Of a stretch of 64,000 nt of DNA, positions 1 through 9,700 are shown one piece after another; position 1 is the first letter of the stretch, and every line of letters starts with the position of its first letter. The translations under genes and the position numbers were made by a program. Location of the stretch: contig NZ_CP036292.1 of assembly GCF_007751715.1 (NCBI RefSeq), forward strand, positions 3,348,001 through 3,412,000, written 5' to 3'. Under the pieces are notes generated by a model. That model worked only from the letters and a program-made list of their open reading frames with translations. It was not told where the DNA came from and did not search any database. This stretch comes from Rosistilla oblonga. GTDB lineage: Bacteria > Planctomycetota > Planctomycetia > Pirellulales > Pirellulaceae.

Positions 1-446
1 TGCTCGAGCTCTTCAGCTGTCGCGTCGCGGACTTCGCGGATCGTGACGTCGAAGGTCAACGTTTCACCCGCCAGCGGATGATTCCCGTCGACTTTGATCA
101 ATTCATCGCCGACCTCGGTGATCGAAAAGATCATCGGCCCGTCGGGCGTGTCGGCTTCGAACTGCATGCCGACTTCAAACTCGTCGACCTCTTCGAACTC
201 ATCGCGTGGGACTTCCTGCAACAGTTCGTCGGAACGCAAACCGTATCCGTCTTCTGGCGGAATGGTGATGTTCAGAGTGTCGCCAACCTTAAGTCCTTCG
301 AGCGCCCGCTCGAGGCCTTCGATAATTCCGCCCTGCCCGTGTAGATACAGCAAGGGCTCGTGTCCCTCGGACGAATCGATCAGCTCGCCAGCGTCGTCGG
401 TCAGTTTGTAATCGAACGCGACAACTTTGTCCGCTGTAATTTGCAT
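1..446 (-). CDS. slyD: FKBP-type peptidyl-prolyl cis-trans isomerase, SlyD-like (3-prime partial)
   Basis: This gene runs off the left edge of the window, so its C-terminus is missing. About 148 codons are visible from an ATG at 446. The protein begins MQITADKVVAFDYKLTDDAG and contains the SlyD-type FKBP core (SSEGHEPLLYLHGQGGIIEG, then IPPEDGYG). An insert-in-flap region follows, and then the return strand with HPLAGETLTFDVTI. SlyD proteins are cytoplasmic prolyl isomerases and chaperones, many of which bind nickel through a His-rich tail. Whether such a tail exists here cannot be seen. The gene lies upstream of, and in the same direction as, nothing else visible. A terminator for the preceding ppdK gene separates the two. 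Confidence 0.9.
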   Translation of the reverse strand, partial: MQITADKVVAFDYKLTDDAGELIDSSEGHEPLLYLHGQGGIIEGLERALEGLKVGDTLNITIPPEDGYGLRSDELLQEVPRDEFEEVDEFEVGMQFEADTPDGPMIFSITEVGDELIKVDGNHPLAGETLTFDVTIREVRDATAEELE

Positions 447-651
447 CGGTTTGCTTTCTTAGAATGAAGTCGATATTGGGACGGGCGTGATTTGCGTCCC
501 ACGCCCGACAGGATACCACGAAATGCGATTTCGCATCGTGCGGGCGAGCCACTTTTTGCGACTTTGCCAACGAATCTTGCAACGGCAATATGCCCGAAAC
601 GCGTTGGCCGACGTCCGCCACAGTGCCGGATCGCACGGTTCGGATGAGAAC

Positions 652-686
652 AAAAAAACGGCCGACCCGAAGCCGGGCCGGCCGTT
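652..686 (-). terminator. Rho-independent terminator of ppdK
   Basis: On the minus strand a GC-rich stem of about 13 bp (AACGGCCGGCCCG pairing across a short TTCG-like loop, with one G-T pair) is followed directly by seven T residues. It lies about 30 bases past the ppdK stop codon and before slyD. Confidence 0.85.
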
Positions 687-716
687 GCATTATCGATCGT
701 TAAAAGCTCTCAGCGA

Positions 717-3377
717 TTACTTCTTCAGAGCAGCTTGAGCAGCGGCCAGACGTGCGATTGGCACGCGGAATGGGCTGCAGCTGACGTAATCCAAACCAAC
801 TTCGTGGCAGAATTGGATCGAAGCTGGGTCGCCACCGTGTTCGCCACAGATGCCGCACTTCAGTCCCTTCTTGCTGCTGCGACCCTTCTTGACGCCCATC
901 TCGACCAATTGGCCGACACCGGTGGTGTCCAGCGATTGGAAGGGGTCGCCGTGCAGGATGTCCTGCTTCAGGTAATCGGGCAGGAAGGTGTTGATATCGT
1001 CGCGGCTGTAACCGAACGTCATCTGCGTCAGGTCGTTGGTACCGAAGCTGAAGAAGTCGGCGTCTTGAGCGACTTCGTCGGCGGTCAACGCAGCGCGAGG
1101 AATCTCGATCATGGTACCGATCAGGATGTCCAATTCGCCGTCGAACTTCTTGGCGGCCTTGGTCGCTTCGATGGTCGCTTCGACCTTTTCGCGAAGCATC
1201 GACAATTCGGCGCGAGTACCAACCAACGGGATCATGATCTCCGCCTTGGCATCGACCTTCTTGTTGACACAAGCGATCGCAGCTTCGGTGATCGCGGTGA
1301 CCTGCATCTCGAGGATTTCGGGATACGTGACGCTCAAACGGCAACCGCGGTGACCCAACATTGGGTTCATTTCGTGCAGCTGTTCAGCACGCTTCTTGAC
1401 TTCGGCAGTCGAGATTCCCAACGCTTCGGCCATCTCTTTTTGAGCGGCTTTTTCGTGTGGCAGGAATTCGTGCAATGGTGGATCCAACAGACGGACGGTT
1501 ACCGGCAGTCCCTTCATCGCGGTGAAGATGCCGACGAAGTCCTTGCGTTGGAACGGCAACAACTTAGCCAATGCCTTGCGGCGATCCTCTTCGGTCGTCG
1601 CCAGGATCATCGCACGCATGTGACCGATACGGTCGCCTTCGAAGAACATGTGCTCGGTGCGGCACAGTCCGATGCCTTCTGCGCCAAACGCGCGAGCACG
1701 CTTGCTGTCTTCAGGCGTATCGGCGTTGGTGCGAACACCCAGGGTGCGATACTTGTCGGCCCATTCCATCACGGTACCGAAGTCGCCGCCCAACTTAGGC
1801 TCTTGGCGATCGACAGCACCTTCCATGACTTCGCCGCTGGTGCCGTCCAGGCTCAACGTGTCGCCAACACCGTAGGTCTTGCCGTTGACGGTGATCTTCT
1901 TGGTCTTCTCGTTGATGTCGACATCGCCGGCACCGGCGACGCAGCACTTGCCCCAACCGCGAGCGACAACTGCCGCGTGGCTCGTCATACCACCGGTGCT
2001 GGTCAAGATACCCGCAGCGGCGTGCATGCCGTCGACGTCTTCGGGGCTGGTTTCTTTACGGATCAAGAGGACCGATTCGCCAGCTTCCGCACGCGCCTTG
2101 GCGTCCGCAGCGGTGAACGCCAATTGGCCAACCGCAGCACCTGGCGAAGCGGGCAGACCCGTTGCCAAGACGTTGGCTTTCTTCTTCGCCGCAGGGATGA
2201 AGCTTGGCAGCAGGCACTGGGTCAAGTCGCCAGCGGGGATACGCAGAACAGCGGTCTTCTCGTCGATCAGTCCTTCTTTGACCATGTCGACGGCGATCTT
2301 GACGGCAGCGATACCGGTTCGCTTTCCGTCGCGGGTCTGCAGCATGTACAGCTTGCCCTTCTCGATCGTGAACTCGATGTCTTGGACGTCTTTGTAGTGC
2401 GATTCCAGCTTGTCTTTGATCGCGATCAGTTCGGCGTGAACAGCTTTGTTCCACTTCTTCATCTCGATCACTGGCAACGGGGTGCGGATACCCGCGACCA
2501 CGTCTTCGCCTTGAGCGTTGATCAAGAACTCGCCGAAGAACTTGTTTTGACCGCTGGAAGGATCGCGAGTGAACGCAACGCCGGTTCCGCTGTCGTCGCC
2601 CATGTTGCCATAGACCATCGATTGAACGTTAACCGCGGTGCCCAACAGGCCGCGGATGTTTTCGATCTCGCGATAGCGAACGGCGCGTTCGGTATTCCAG
2701 CTGCCGAAGACAGCTTCGATCGCCAGTTGCAACTGGTGGATTGGATCCTGAGGGAAATCTTCGCCGCCGTGCTTCTTGAAGACAGCTTTGTAAGCTTCGC
2801 ACAGTTCCTTCAAGCCTTCAGCTGGCACGTCGGTGTCCAGATCGACTTTGTATTTGGTCTTGATCTTGTCGAACGCGTGCTCGAATTCTTCGTGATCGAT
2901 TCCCATCACGACGTCGCCGTACATGTTGATCAAGCGGCGGTAAGCGTCGTAAGCGAAGCGTGGGTTGTCGGTCGCTTTGGCCAAACCTTCGGTGGCGGCG
3001 TCGTTGAGACCCAGGTTCAAGATCGTGTTCATCATACCGGGCATCGAAACCGCAGCACCCGAGCGAACCGAAACCAGCAATGGGTTCTCGTCGTCGCCGA
3101 ACTTCTTGTCCAATTCCTTTTCCAGGATGGCAACCGCTTCGTTGACTTCGTCCATCAAGCCCTTAGGCAATTGCTTGCCGTTCTTGTAGTACGAATCGCA
3201 GCAGGCGGTGGTGATCGTGAAACCGGGAGGAACGGGCAGGCCGATGCGAGTCATCTCTGCCAGGTTGACGCCTTTGCCGCCCAACAATTGCTTGCCTTCG
3301 CCTTGGCCTTCGGTCTTGGTCTTACCGAAGTAAAAAACCATTTTGCTGGAAGCACCAGCCGCTTTCTTCTTTGCCAT
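717..3377 (-). CDS. ppdK: Pyruvate, phosphate dikinase
   Basis: Full-length 886-residue PPDK, which interconverts pyruvate, ATP and phosphate with phosphoenolpyruvate, AMP and pyrophosphate in the cytoplasm. The N-terminal nucleotide-binding region (FYFGKTKTEGQGEGKQLLGG, later SVRSGAAVSMPGMMNTILNLG) is followed by the swivelling phosphohistidine domain with GGMTSHAAVVARGWGKCC (catalytic His near residue 467). The C-terminal PEP-binding TIM barrel has the GICGEHGGDPASI motif with its active-site Cys. Length and domain order match the family. An ATG at 3377 begins MAKKKAAGASSKMVFYFGK. A clear terminator follows the stop codon, and no partner gene is adjacent, so the gene is probably monocistronic. 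Confidence 0.97.
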   Translation of the reverse strand: MAKKKAAGASSKMVFYFGKTKTEGQGEGKQLLGGKGVNLAEMTRIGLPVPPGFTITTACCDSYYKNGKQLPKGLMDEVNEAVAILEKELDKKFGDDENPLLVSVRSGAAVSMPGMMNTILNLGLNDAATEGLAKATDNPRFAYDAYRRLINMYGDVVMGIDHEEFEHAFDKIKTKYKVDLDTDVPAEGLKELCEAYKAVFKKHGGEDFPQDPIHQLQLAIEAVFGSWNTERAVRYREIENIRGLLGTAVNVQSMVYGNMGDDSGTGVAFTRDPSSGQNKFFGEFLINAQGEDVVAGIRTPLPVIEMKKWNKAVHAELIAIKDKLESHYKDVQDIEFTIEKGKLYMLQTRDGKRTGIAAVKIAVDMVKEGLIDEKTAVLRIPAGDLTQCLLPSFIPAAKKKANVLATGLPASPGAAVGQLAFTAADAKARAEAGESVLLIRKETSPEDVDGMHAAAGILTSTGGMTSHAAVVARGWGKCCVAGAGDVDINEKTKKITVNGKTYGVGDTLSLDGTSGEVMEGAVDRQEPKLGGDFGTVMEWADKYRTLGVRTNADTPEDSKRARAFGAEGIGLCRTEHMFFEGDRIGHMRAMILATTEEDRRKALAKLLPFQRKDFVGIFTAMKGLPVTVRLLDPPLHEFLPHEKAAQKEMAEALGISTAEVKKRAEQLHEMNPMLGHRGCRLSVTYPEILEMQVTAITEAAIACVNKKVDAKAEIMIPLVGTRAELSMLREKVEATIEATKAAKKFDGELDILIGTMIEIPRAALTADEVAQDADFFSFGTNDLTQMTFGYSRDDINTFLPDYLKQDILHGDPFQSLDTTGVGQLVEMGVKKGRSSKKGLKCGICGEHGGDPASIQFCHEVGLDYVSCSPFRVPIARLAAAQAALKK

Positions 3378-3735
3378 CTTTAATAGCCTCTGCGTGAGTA
3401 TGGGGTAGTTGTATCGATCAAACGAGTGAAATCTGTACGCTCAGCGCAACGTTGCTGTGGCTAGATAGGGCCGGACGTTCCGAGCGGAACATCGATGAGC
3501 GCGATAGAATTTTGTTAAGTTCGCAATCGGAAGCGAATACCTGGTGTCGCGGGTTCGACTTGTTGGGTAATCATCCAAACGGAAATCCGGAGAGCACTCG
3601 ACGCGATCCCTAAGGCTCTCGAAGGAGCCGATCGCCCCCTTCGGAGGTCCATTAGTTGGGAAAATGTAATTTGTAACGCCAAAGACGTCAATATCCCGCG
3701 ATTTTGCCCTCTCGCTCCTAAACTGCTTAATCGGC
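3378..3735. other. Intergenic stretch between ppdK and mtdB
   Basis: About 360 bases upstream of ppdK and downstream of mtdB. I see no recognisable gene, tRNA or strong hairpin. The 110-codon minus-strand reading frame here has no family features and overlaps the mtdB end, so I do not call it. The ppdK promoter must lie in this stretch. Confidence 0.4.
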
Positions 3736-4581
3736 TTAAACGGTTTGCCCGATTGCATAGATTGCTTCGGCATCGAGCTGCTGATCGTTGGATTCGAAGA
3801 GTCGCTGGATCGCGGCGCGATGAATTTTCATCTTCGTCCCGCCGACCCCAATCGCTCCATAATCAATCCGGTCTTGCCGCGATTTGCCGCGATCCATCAC
3901 GTCGATCCCCTCGATGCCAACCGGGGGCACCGCGTTCAGATCGATCGCCAAACGAACGTTTGAGCCAGCCAATTCGTCGGTGCTCAACAGCTGAACTCCC
4001 GCCGCGCCGCAGGCAAATACCGCGTCGCAGCCGTCGATCGCTTCGCTGCCGACAACCGCACTCAATCGCTGGCCGCAATCGATTCTCGCGGAAATCGCAT
4101 CGCAAACCGCCCTCGCGCGATCGATTTGCCGCGAAGACAATCGGACCGTGGCCCCCGCTTGCAGCAGCAGTCGAGCGACGCGTTGCCCCACCGGTCCGGT
4201 ACCTCCCAGAACCAATGCGGTTGTTTGGCTCAGATCAAGATGTTTTGCGGCGCGCAGCACCGCTGCGGCAGCCGTTGTGTTGGCACCGTTGGAATCGAGC
4301 ATCACCGAGACCCGCATCGGACCAAAAAAGCACTTCTCAATTCGTTCGTAGACAGCTTCCCCCGCCGCTACGTCGCTGCCACCGACAAAAATTGCTGTGC
4401 GATGCAGATCCTCGGGGCCGCGAGTAAACATCGCTCCGTGAACCAGTCCCTCGACGTTTTCAGTGTTTACGTTGCCGTATTGCAGCAGCGTATCGACCCC
4501 TGCATCGGTTGCAACCACTGCATCAAACGAACTGGCATGCGAATCGGTGTCGAACTGCAACAGGATCTTTGGCTTGGTCAT
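3736..4581 (-). CDS. mtdB: NAD(P)-dependent methylenetetrahydromethanopterin dehydrogenase
   Basis: Predicted 281-residue cytoplasmic enzyme that oxidises methylene-H4MPT to methenyl-H4MPT in the archaeal-type C1 pathway. The start MTKPKILLQFDTDSHASSFD matches the conserved family N-terminus, so I chose the internal ATG at 4581. The longer open frame to 4794 runs through the fae terminator. The Rossmann motif ALVLGGTGPVGQRVARLLLQ and the substrate-site segment MLDSNGANTTAAAAV are visible. Immediately upstream on the same strand is fae, separated by a terminator, so mtdB may have its own promoter or depend on read-through. Planctomycetes are known to carry these genes; their role is usually taken as formaldehyde detoxification. 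Confidence 0.92.
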   Translation of the reverse strand: MTKPKILLQFDTDSHASSFDAVVATDAGVDTLLQYGNVNTENVEGLVHGAMFTRGPEDLHRTAIFVGGSDVAAGEAVYERIEKCFFGPMRVSVMLDSNGANTTAAAAVLRAAKHLDLSQTTALVLGGTGPVGQRVARLLLQAGATVRLSSRQIDRARAVCDAISARIDCGQRLSAVVGSEAIDGCDAVFACGAAGVQLLSTDELAGSNVRLAIDLNAVPPVGIEGIDVMDRGKSRQDRIDYGAIGVGGTKMKIHRAAIQRLFESNDQQLDAEAIYAIGQTV

Positions 4582-4628
4582 CGGGAGCTCGATCGGGTTG
4601 GCGGGTTGGAAATTGGGCACCAGGCAAC

Positions 4629-4660
4629 AAAAAACCCTCGATGAATCATCACCGAGGGCT
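4629..4660 (-). terminator. Rho-independent terminator between fae and mtdB
   Basis: On the minus strand CCCTCG pairs with CGAGGG, the inner bases can extend the stem, and six T residues follow. It lies about 170 bases after the fae stop codon and just before mtdB. Confidence 0.75.
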
Positions 4661-4827
4661 TTTACAAGTGCATCTCGCGAGCACGCTGCGGCGGACGAAC
4701 TGTTCCGACGCGCTCCGTTCTTCGCCGCATCGACGCACGGCTGACGCGCGTCGACGGGGATGCAGAGGGTTGGCAAAGCAGAGGCGGCTGGCAAATCGGC
4801 CCACCGCCATCGTCGGTAAGACTTTGC

Positions 4828-5322
4828 TTAGAAGCCCTTGAACGGATGATCGACATCCTTTTGAGCCAGCATTTCGTCGGCCGATGGCTTGTTGCCCATC
4901 GCATTGACGATCGCCATCTTGGTGGCGCTGTAGTTGTAGTCGTAGATCTTCTTGTTGTCTTCGGCTTCGGGGTGAATGAAGACACCGCAGACGATCACGA
5001 GGTTTTCAGCTTGGTCGGCTGGGATCACGCCGTCGCCAACCGAATCGGCAACTGCTTTGGCAACCGCAGCTTGTGCGGGGCCAAACATTTGAACCGCTTG
5101 CTTCATTCCCTTGATGGTTACTTTGGTGACCATCACGGTAGCTGGTTTGACGGCAACGTTAGGAGCCAAAACGGCCAGCAGGTTGGTGTGACCTTCGCTT
5201 TGGTTTGCCAAGGCGTTGGCGAACGCGACGCCAACAGGTCCGTCTTTGCTACCGATCATCAGGTCGATGTGCGCGATTTCGTTGCCATCGCCATCAAGTG
5301 CTTCGCCGATGTAAAATTGCAT
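4828..5322 (-). CDS. fae: Formaldehyde-activating enzyme
   Basis: A 164-residue protein that condenses formaldehyde with tetrahydromethanopterin to give methylene-H4MPT, the substrate of the adjacent MtdB. The start MQFYIGEALDGDGNEIAHID is the family N-terminus. The catalytic His is visible at position 18, equivalent to His17 of the methylotroph enzyme. The family segments GPVGVAFANALANQSEGHTNLLA and KPATVMVTKVTIKGMKQAVQMFGPAQAAVAKAV are intact. The open frame extends 19 codons further upstream, but that part lacks conservation, so the ATG at 5322 is used. Length fits the approximately 170-residue family. It is divergent from the ATP-grasp gene to its right. Confidence 0.96.
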   Translation of the reverse strand: MQFYIGEALDGDGNEIAHIDLMIGSKDGPVGVAFANALANQSEGHTNLLAVLAPNVAVKPATVMVTKVTIKGMKQAVQMFGPAQAAVAKAVADSVGDGVIPADQAENLVIVCGVFIHPEAEDNKKIYDYNYSATKMAIVNAMGNKPSADEMLAQKDVDHPFKGF

Positions 5323-5652
5323 TCGAGTTTTCTCCAGCCAACGGTTGTTGAATTGCTCGCCTGGGAGTCGGCGAAACATGGTGGACTACGAGCCAGCGGC
5401 GATCCCCAACAGAAGGTTGGTCAGTCCAAAGATCGTCGGCGAGATTCCCAGCAGAGTTCTGATCGGAATGCCTCGCTCGCGCTTCGGGCTGGTGAAACAC
5501 AACAAATTGTTGCCTTCCACGGTGACTCCACTCAGCTACTAAGAACCACAAAAGTTACCAGAGTCGCTGGCCACTGCAAATCCCCGAAGCTCGCGATTTC
5601 CACCTCTTGCGGTGCAAAACAACCAACAGCCCTCGTTATTGAAGTACCAGTC

Positions 5653-6771
5653 GTGTCATCTTCCGCCGCCGGGAATATCGTTTTCGTGGGAGCAACCGCC
5701 CGCGCCGCGGCTCAGTCCGCACGCCGCAGCGGGCTGCGCGTCGCTGCGATCGATCTCTTTGGCGACCGCGATCTACGCGAGGCCTGCGATCGTTGGTCTC
5801 CGCTGCGAAGCGACCGATCGCTTACCGAACAGTTAGCTGGCGAGTCCGTCGACGCGGTGGTTCCGCTGGGCGGACTGGAAAGTCGTCTTCTCGAACTCGA
5901 TGCGTTGCGGAAGACGCATCGTCTGTTCGGCGCTACCGCGCAACAGATCCGCCAGTTAAACGATCCTGCTTGGCTCGATCGAGCTGCCGAAGTCGCGGAC
6001 CTCGCGCGTCCGCCGCGTTGCACGCACAAGCCGTTGCCGACCAGCGGATGGCTTTTCAAACGAGCGTTCTCCACCGGCGGGCTCGGCGTTTTCCCCGCCA
6101 CTCAAATGCCAGCGGGCTCCGATCCAAGCGCTTGGTTCGAATGCCAGATTCCCGGTCGCAGCTTCGGCGTCAACTTTCTCGCATCCCGCGACCGTGTCGA
6201 CTCGATTGGTGTCGCGGCGAGTTTGCGAAGCCGCCAGCGGCCGAAGCCGTTTCAATACGAGGGATCGATCGGTCTGCTGACGCTTCCTGATTCGCTGCAG
6301 CAACGTGTGCAGAGGCTGGCGGAATACATCGTCCAAGAAACCCAACTCCGCGGTCTGTTTGGGATCGATGTGATCGTCGATCCGGCGAAACGGATCTGGT
6401 TGTTGGAGCTGAATCCGCGCTGGACCGCGTCGATGGAATTGTTCGATCGCGGCTCCACTTCGCTGCTGCAACGTCACATCGCTGCATGCAAGGAGGAGGA
6501 AGTTGCGGCGATCGAAAAATCGAAAACGCTGATCGGGAAACGCGTATTGTACGCCGATCACGCGATCCGGTTTGCGTATCAGCCGCTTCGCGACGCGTTG
6601 CCCGATGCGATTGAGATCGCCGACATCCCTGCGGATAGCAGCGAGATACTCGCTGGCGACCCGGTCTTCACGCTGATCGCGTCGGGACCAAGCCCGCGCG
6701 AGATCGCCAATCGGTTGGCGGTCGCGCGGCAAATCAGCCAGCGAATCATCGAACCGCTGGGCTCGAATTAA
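5653..6771 (+). CDS. ATP-grasp domain protein of the C1/H4MPT cluster
   Basis: About 372 residues. The frame is open far upstream through the antisense of fae, so the start is uncertain. The GTG at 5653 gives VSSSAAGNIVFVGATARAAA, a plausible Rossmann-like pre-ATP-grasp domain. The ATP-grasp core is shown by the nucleotide-binding lysine region GWLFKRAFSTGGLGV and the Mg-binding stretch GLFGIDVIVDPAKRIWLLEL followed by NPRWTAS. Proteins of this family recur next to fae and mtdB in methylotrophs and planctomycetes and are suspected of acting in H4MPT biosynthesis; the exact ligation is unknown. The 3-prime end overlaps the convergent giant surface-protein gene by four bases. Confidence 0.75.
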   Translation: MSSSAAGNIVFVGATARAAAQSARRSGLRVAAIDLFGDRDLREACDRWSPLRSDRSLTEQLAGESVDAVVPLGGLESRLLELDALRKTHRLFGATAQQIRQLNDPAWLDRAAEVADLARPPRCTHKPLPTSGWLFKRAFSTGGLGVFPATQMPAGSDPSAWFECQIPGRSFGVNFLASRDRVDSIGVAASLRSRQRPKPFQYEGSIGLLTLPDSLQQRVQRLAEYIVQETQLRGLFGIDVIVDPAKRIWLLELNPRWTASMELFDRGSTSLLQRHIAACKEEEVAAIEKSKTLIGKRVLYADHAIRFAYQPLRDALPDAIEIADIPADSSEILAGDPVFTLIASGPSPREIANRLAVARQISQRIIEPLGSN

Positions 6772-9700
6772 AACATCTCCTGCAGTGCTCGATCGACATC
6801 GTCGGCCGATGGCGTCCGTCGCGTTCCAGCCTCCAAGGTCTCCGACATCAGCGGGCTGTCGCCATGATCTAAGCCGAGCGCATGCGCCTGTTCGTGCAAG
6901 ATCACCGACAACAGGTCGATCGCACCGGAGACCTCGGATTGGCTGCCCGGTTCAAATTCTTCGTCGTCCAACGGCGTGGCGTCGACGAACCATCCGAACC
7001 CTGCGGCATCCGAATCGATAGCGATCCGATCGTTGAGAGCGCGTCCCAACACGTCCCCTTGGAGGTCAGCGACTTCGATTGAAAGAGAACGCAAGCGATC
7101 GAGTCCCGAAGCACTCAAGCCGGCTTGTTGCCATACGTCCAAGCTGGCCGCGTAGAGTCCGCTCAGCTCAGCTTGCGAAACCTCAGCGGGAGCGATCGCC
7201 GAAGGCGTTCCGGCGGCTCGCAGCGGGTACGAGACACCATCTTCGTTGCGAATCGTAATCGTCGTCGACGCGTTGGCACCAACCGCTTCGATTTGGATCA
7301 CGCGGTCTGCGTTTTCGATCTCCTGGTTATTGATCGCTTGGATCAAGATCGACGCTGACGTCGCGTCGGCTGGGATCACGATCCGCTGGCTTTGCATCGT
7401 GAAGTGCTGGCCAGGGATCGCCGAGCCAGAGAAGCTGAGTTCGACGACGGTTTCGGTCTGCAGAGCCGACGAGAGGACAGCGGTCAGCCGGCTGTAGCCG
7501 CCATCTTCGATGATCTCTGCAAATTGAGCGACCAGAGAAACCGTGGGGGCATCGTCGTCGACGATCGTCACGCTCAGCGGTGTCTGCGCCGCGGCGGTTG
7601 CTCCGCTGGCGGAGAAGATCTCGACGTTCACCGTTTCGGCGTTATCGTCCAACAAATCGTCGATCGATGTCGCGGTAACCGAACCTGTCAGATTCCCCGC
7701 GGGGATCACGATCTGCGTTGGGGTGATGTAGTCGGCGTCGCGAGTTGCGGTTCCGCTGAACGCCAATTCGACGATCACGTCGTTTGCGGAAGCCGAATCG
7801 AGCGTGGCGGTGAAGGTCACCGAACCACCATTCTCGGGCATCGAAGTCGCCGAAGCCGACAACTGGACGACCGGTGGCGTGGCATCGACGTCGACGAGGT
7901 TGATCGTCGTCGATTGCAGCCCCAGTTCCGACGCTCCGCTGGTTCCCAACACGTCGACGATGATCGCTTCATCGGGTTCGTCGATGCCGTCGGCGACGGT
8001 CAACAAGTTCAGCGAAGCTGTCGTCTGGCCAGCGGGAATCGTCAGCACCGCGGCGCCGTTGAAATCTTCACCACGCGTTGCCGTTCCGGAATCGTAGCCC
8101 AGCGAGACGATCACATCTTGATCGGTCGCCCGCGAAAGAGTCGCCGTCACCGTCGCGGCGTCTCCTTCGATCACCGACGCGGGTGTCGAAGAGATCTGCA
8201 GCGTTGGCACCTGTTCATCATCGTCGTCGATGATCGTGACAGTCGCCTGTTGTTGCCCGTTTTCGGTTGCACCAACGACGTCGTCGATCGTCAACGCGAT
8301 AAGCTCGCCATCCCCTTCGTCGATCTCATCGTTCAGGCTGGCGATCGTTGCGGTGGCTGTCAATGAACCGGCGGGAATCGTCAACTGGGTTGTGGAGATC
8401 GTGTAGTCGGCGTTGCGTGTCGCCGCTCCGGCAAGCCCCAGCGTGACGGTGACTCCTGTTTCTAAAACCTCCGACAGTCTGACGGTGACGACCGATGTAT
8501 TGGAGTTTGCGTTTTCGGTAATCGCAGTTTGTGAGACCGACATCGAAACGGTAGCCGTTGGGCTGACCGCGTATTGGAAATTGCCAAAGTCGTTGTCGAC
8601 CGCAGCATCGCCATCGTCGAGCGTCAGCAGATAAAATCCAGGATCGTCCGAGACGGTGGTGGTGTGGATGTTGACACCGCCAGCGGCAAAGGCGACGACG
8701 TAATCGAGTTGGTCGTCGCCGTCGAGATTCGCCACGGCAATCGATTTGGCGAGCATCGGGTTGAAGTTAGGAATCGTCTGCCCCAGCTGCTGCGACGAAT
8801 GGGGGAACGTCCCATCGCCATCGTTGAGCCACAGCGATTCGCCGCCGACGCGATTGGCGATCAACAGATCGGGGGCTCCATCGCGATTGAAATCGGTGAC
8901 ATCGATCGCTTCGGGACGCTCTCGCAGGTCGTCGACCTCACCGGTGTTGACGGCTTTGGTTTCGAGTGCTGTAAAGCCGCCGCTGCCATTGCCTCGGTAG
9001 CTGCGGACGGTATCGGTTCCCGAGTCGGCGACAACCAGGTCGTCGTTGCCGTCCCCATCGATATCGACCAACCGGACGTCGGTCGGATTGGTCAGCCCGG
9101 TGATCGAATTGCGGAGTGCAAACGCGCCGCCAGATCCCGTGTAAATCGAAACGCTGCCGGATCGGTAGTTGGCAACCGCCAGGATATCGCCAGCCCCGCT
9201 CGCCAATTCACCGAGTGACAAAGAGACCGGTTCGTCGCCGGCGGCCAATGGAATCGGCGATGTGAAGCTGCCGCCGCCGAGTCCCATTAGGATCGATAGA
9301 TTGTCGGAACGGTGGTTGGTGACAACGAGATCGACGTTGCCGTCACCATCGAAATCGCGAGCCGCAAGATCCGAGGGACCATCGCCCGCCGGAATGAACT
9401 GCCATGAAGGATTGAAACCCGCGCCGGTGCCGACAAACATCTGCAGCCCGTTTGCGCCAGCCGCGCCGCCAGGGATTCCCGCCGATGCAACGACCAGGTC
9501 GACGATCCCGTCGCCGGTAAAGTCGCGGTCGGCGACAACCGCGTGCGGACGTGCGTCCCGGGGCAGAGCCAGAGTCGATTGAGCGAAATTGCCGCTTCCG
9601 TTGTTGGTCAGCAACGCGATGTTCGATTCGCGGAGCTTGGAGTTGGAGTATTCGTTGGCGACGATCACGTCGAGGTCGCCATCGGCATCGATGTCGGCGA

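Noticed and set aside
735-3383. An 882-codon open frame antisense to ppdK
   Set aside because: It mirrors the ppdK gene, has no family motifs and arises from the GC-rich codon use on the opposite strand. The same applies to long frames antisense to the surface protein (7392-8366, 9846-11108) and to the secretin (42406-43740).
4582-4794. Extended N-terminus for MtdB
   Set aside because: The extra codons run through the fae terminator and lack similarity to the family N-terminus, which begins at MTKPKILLQ.
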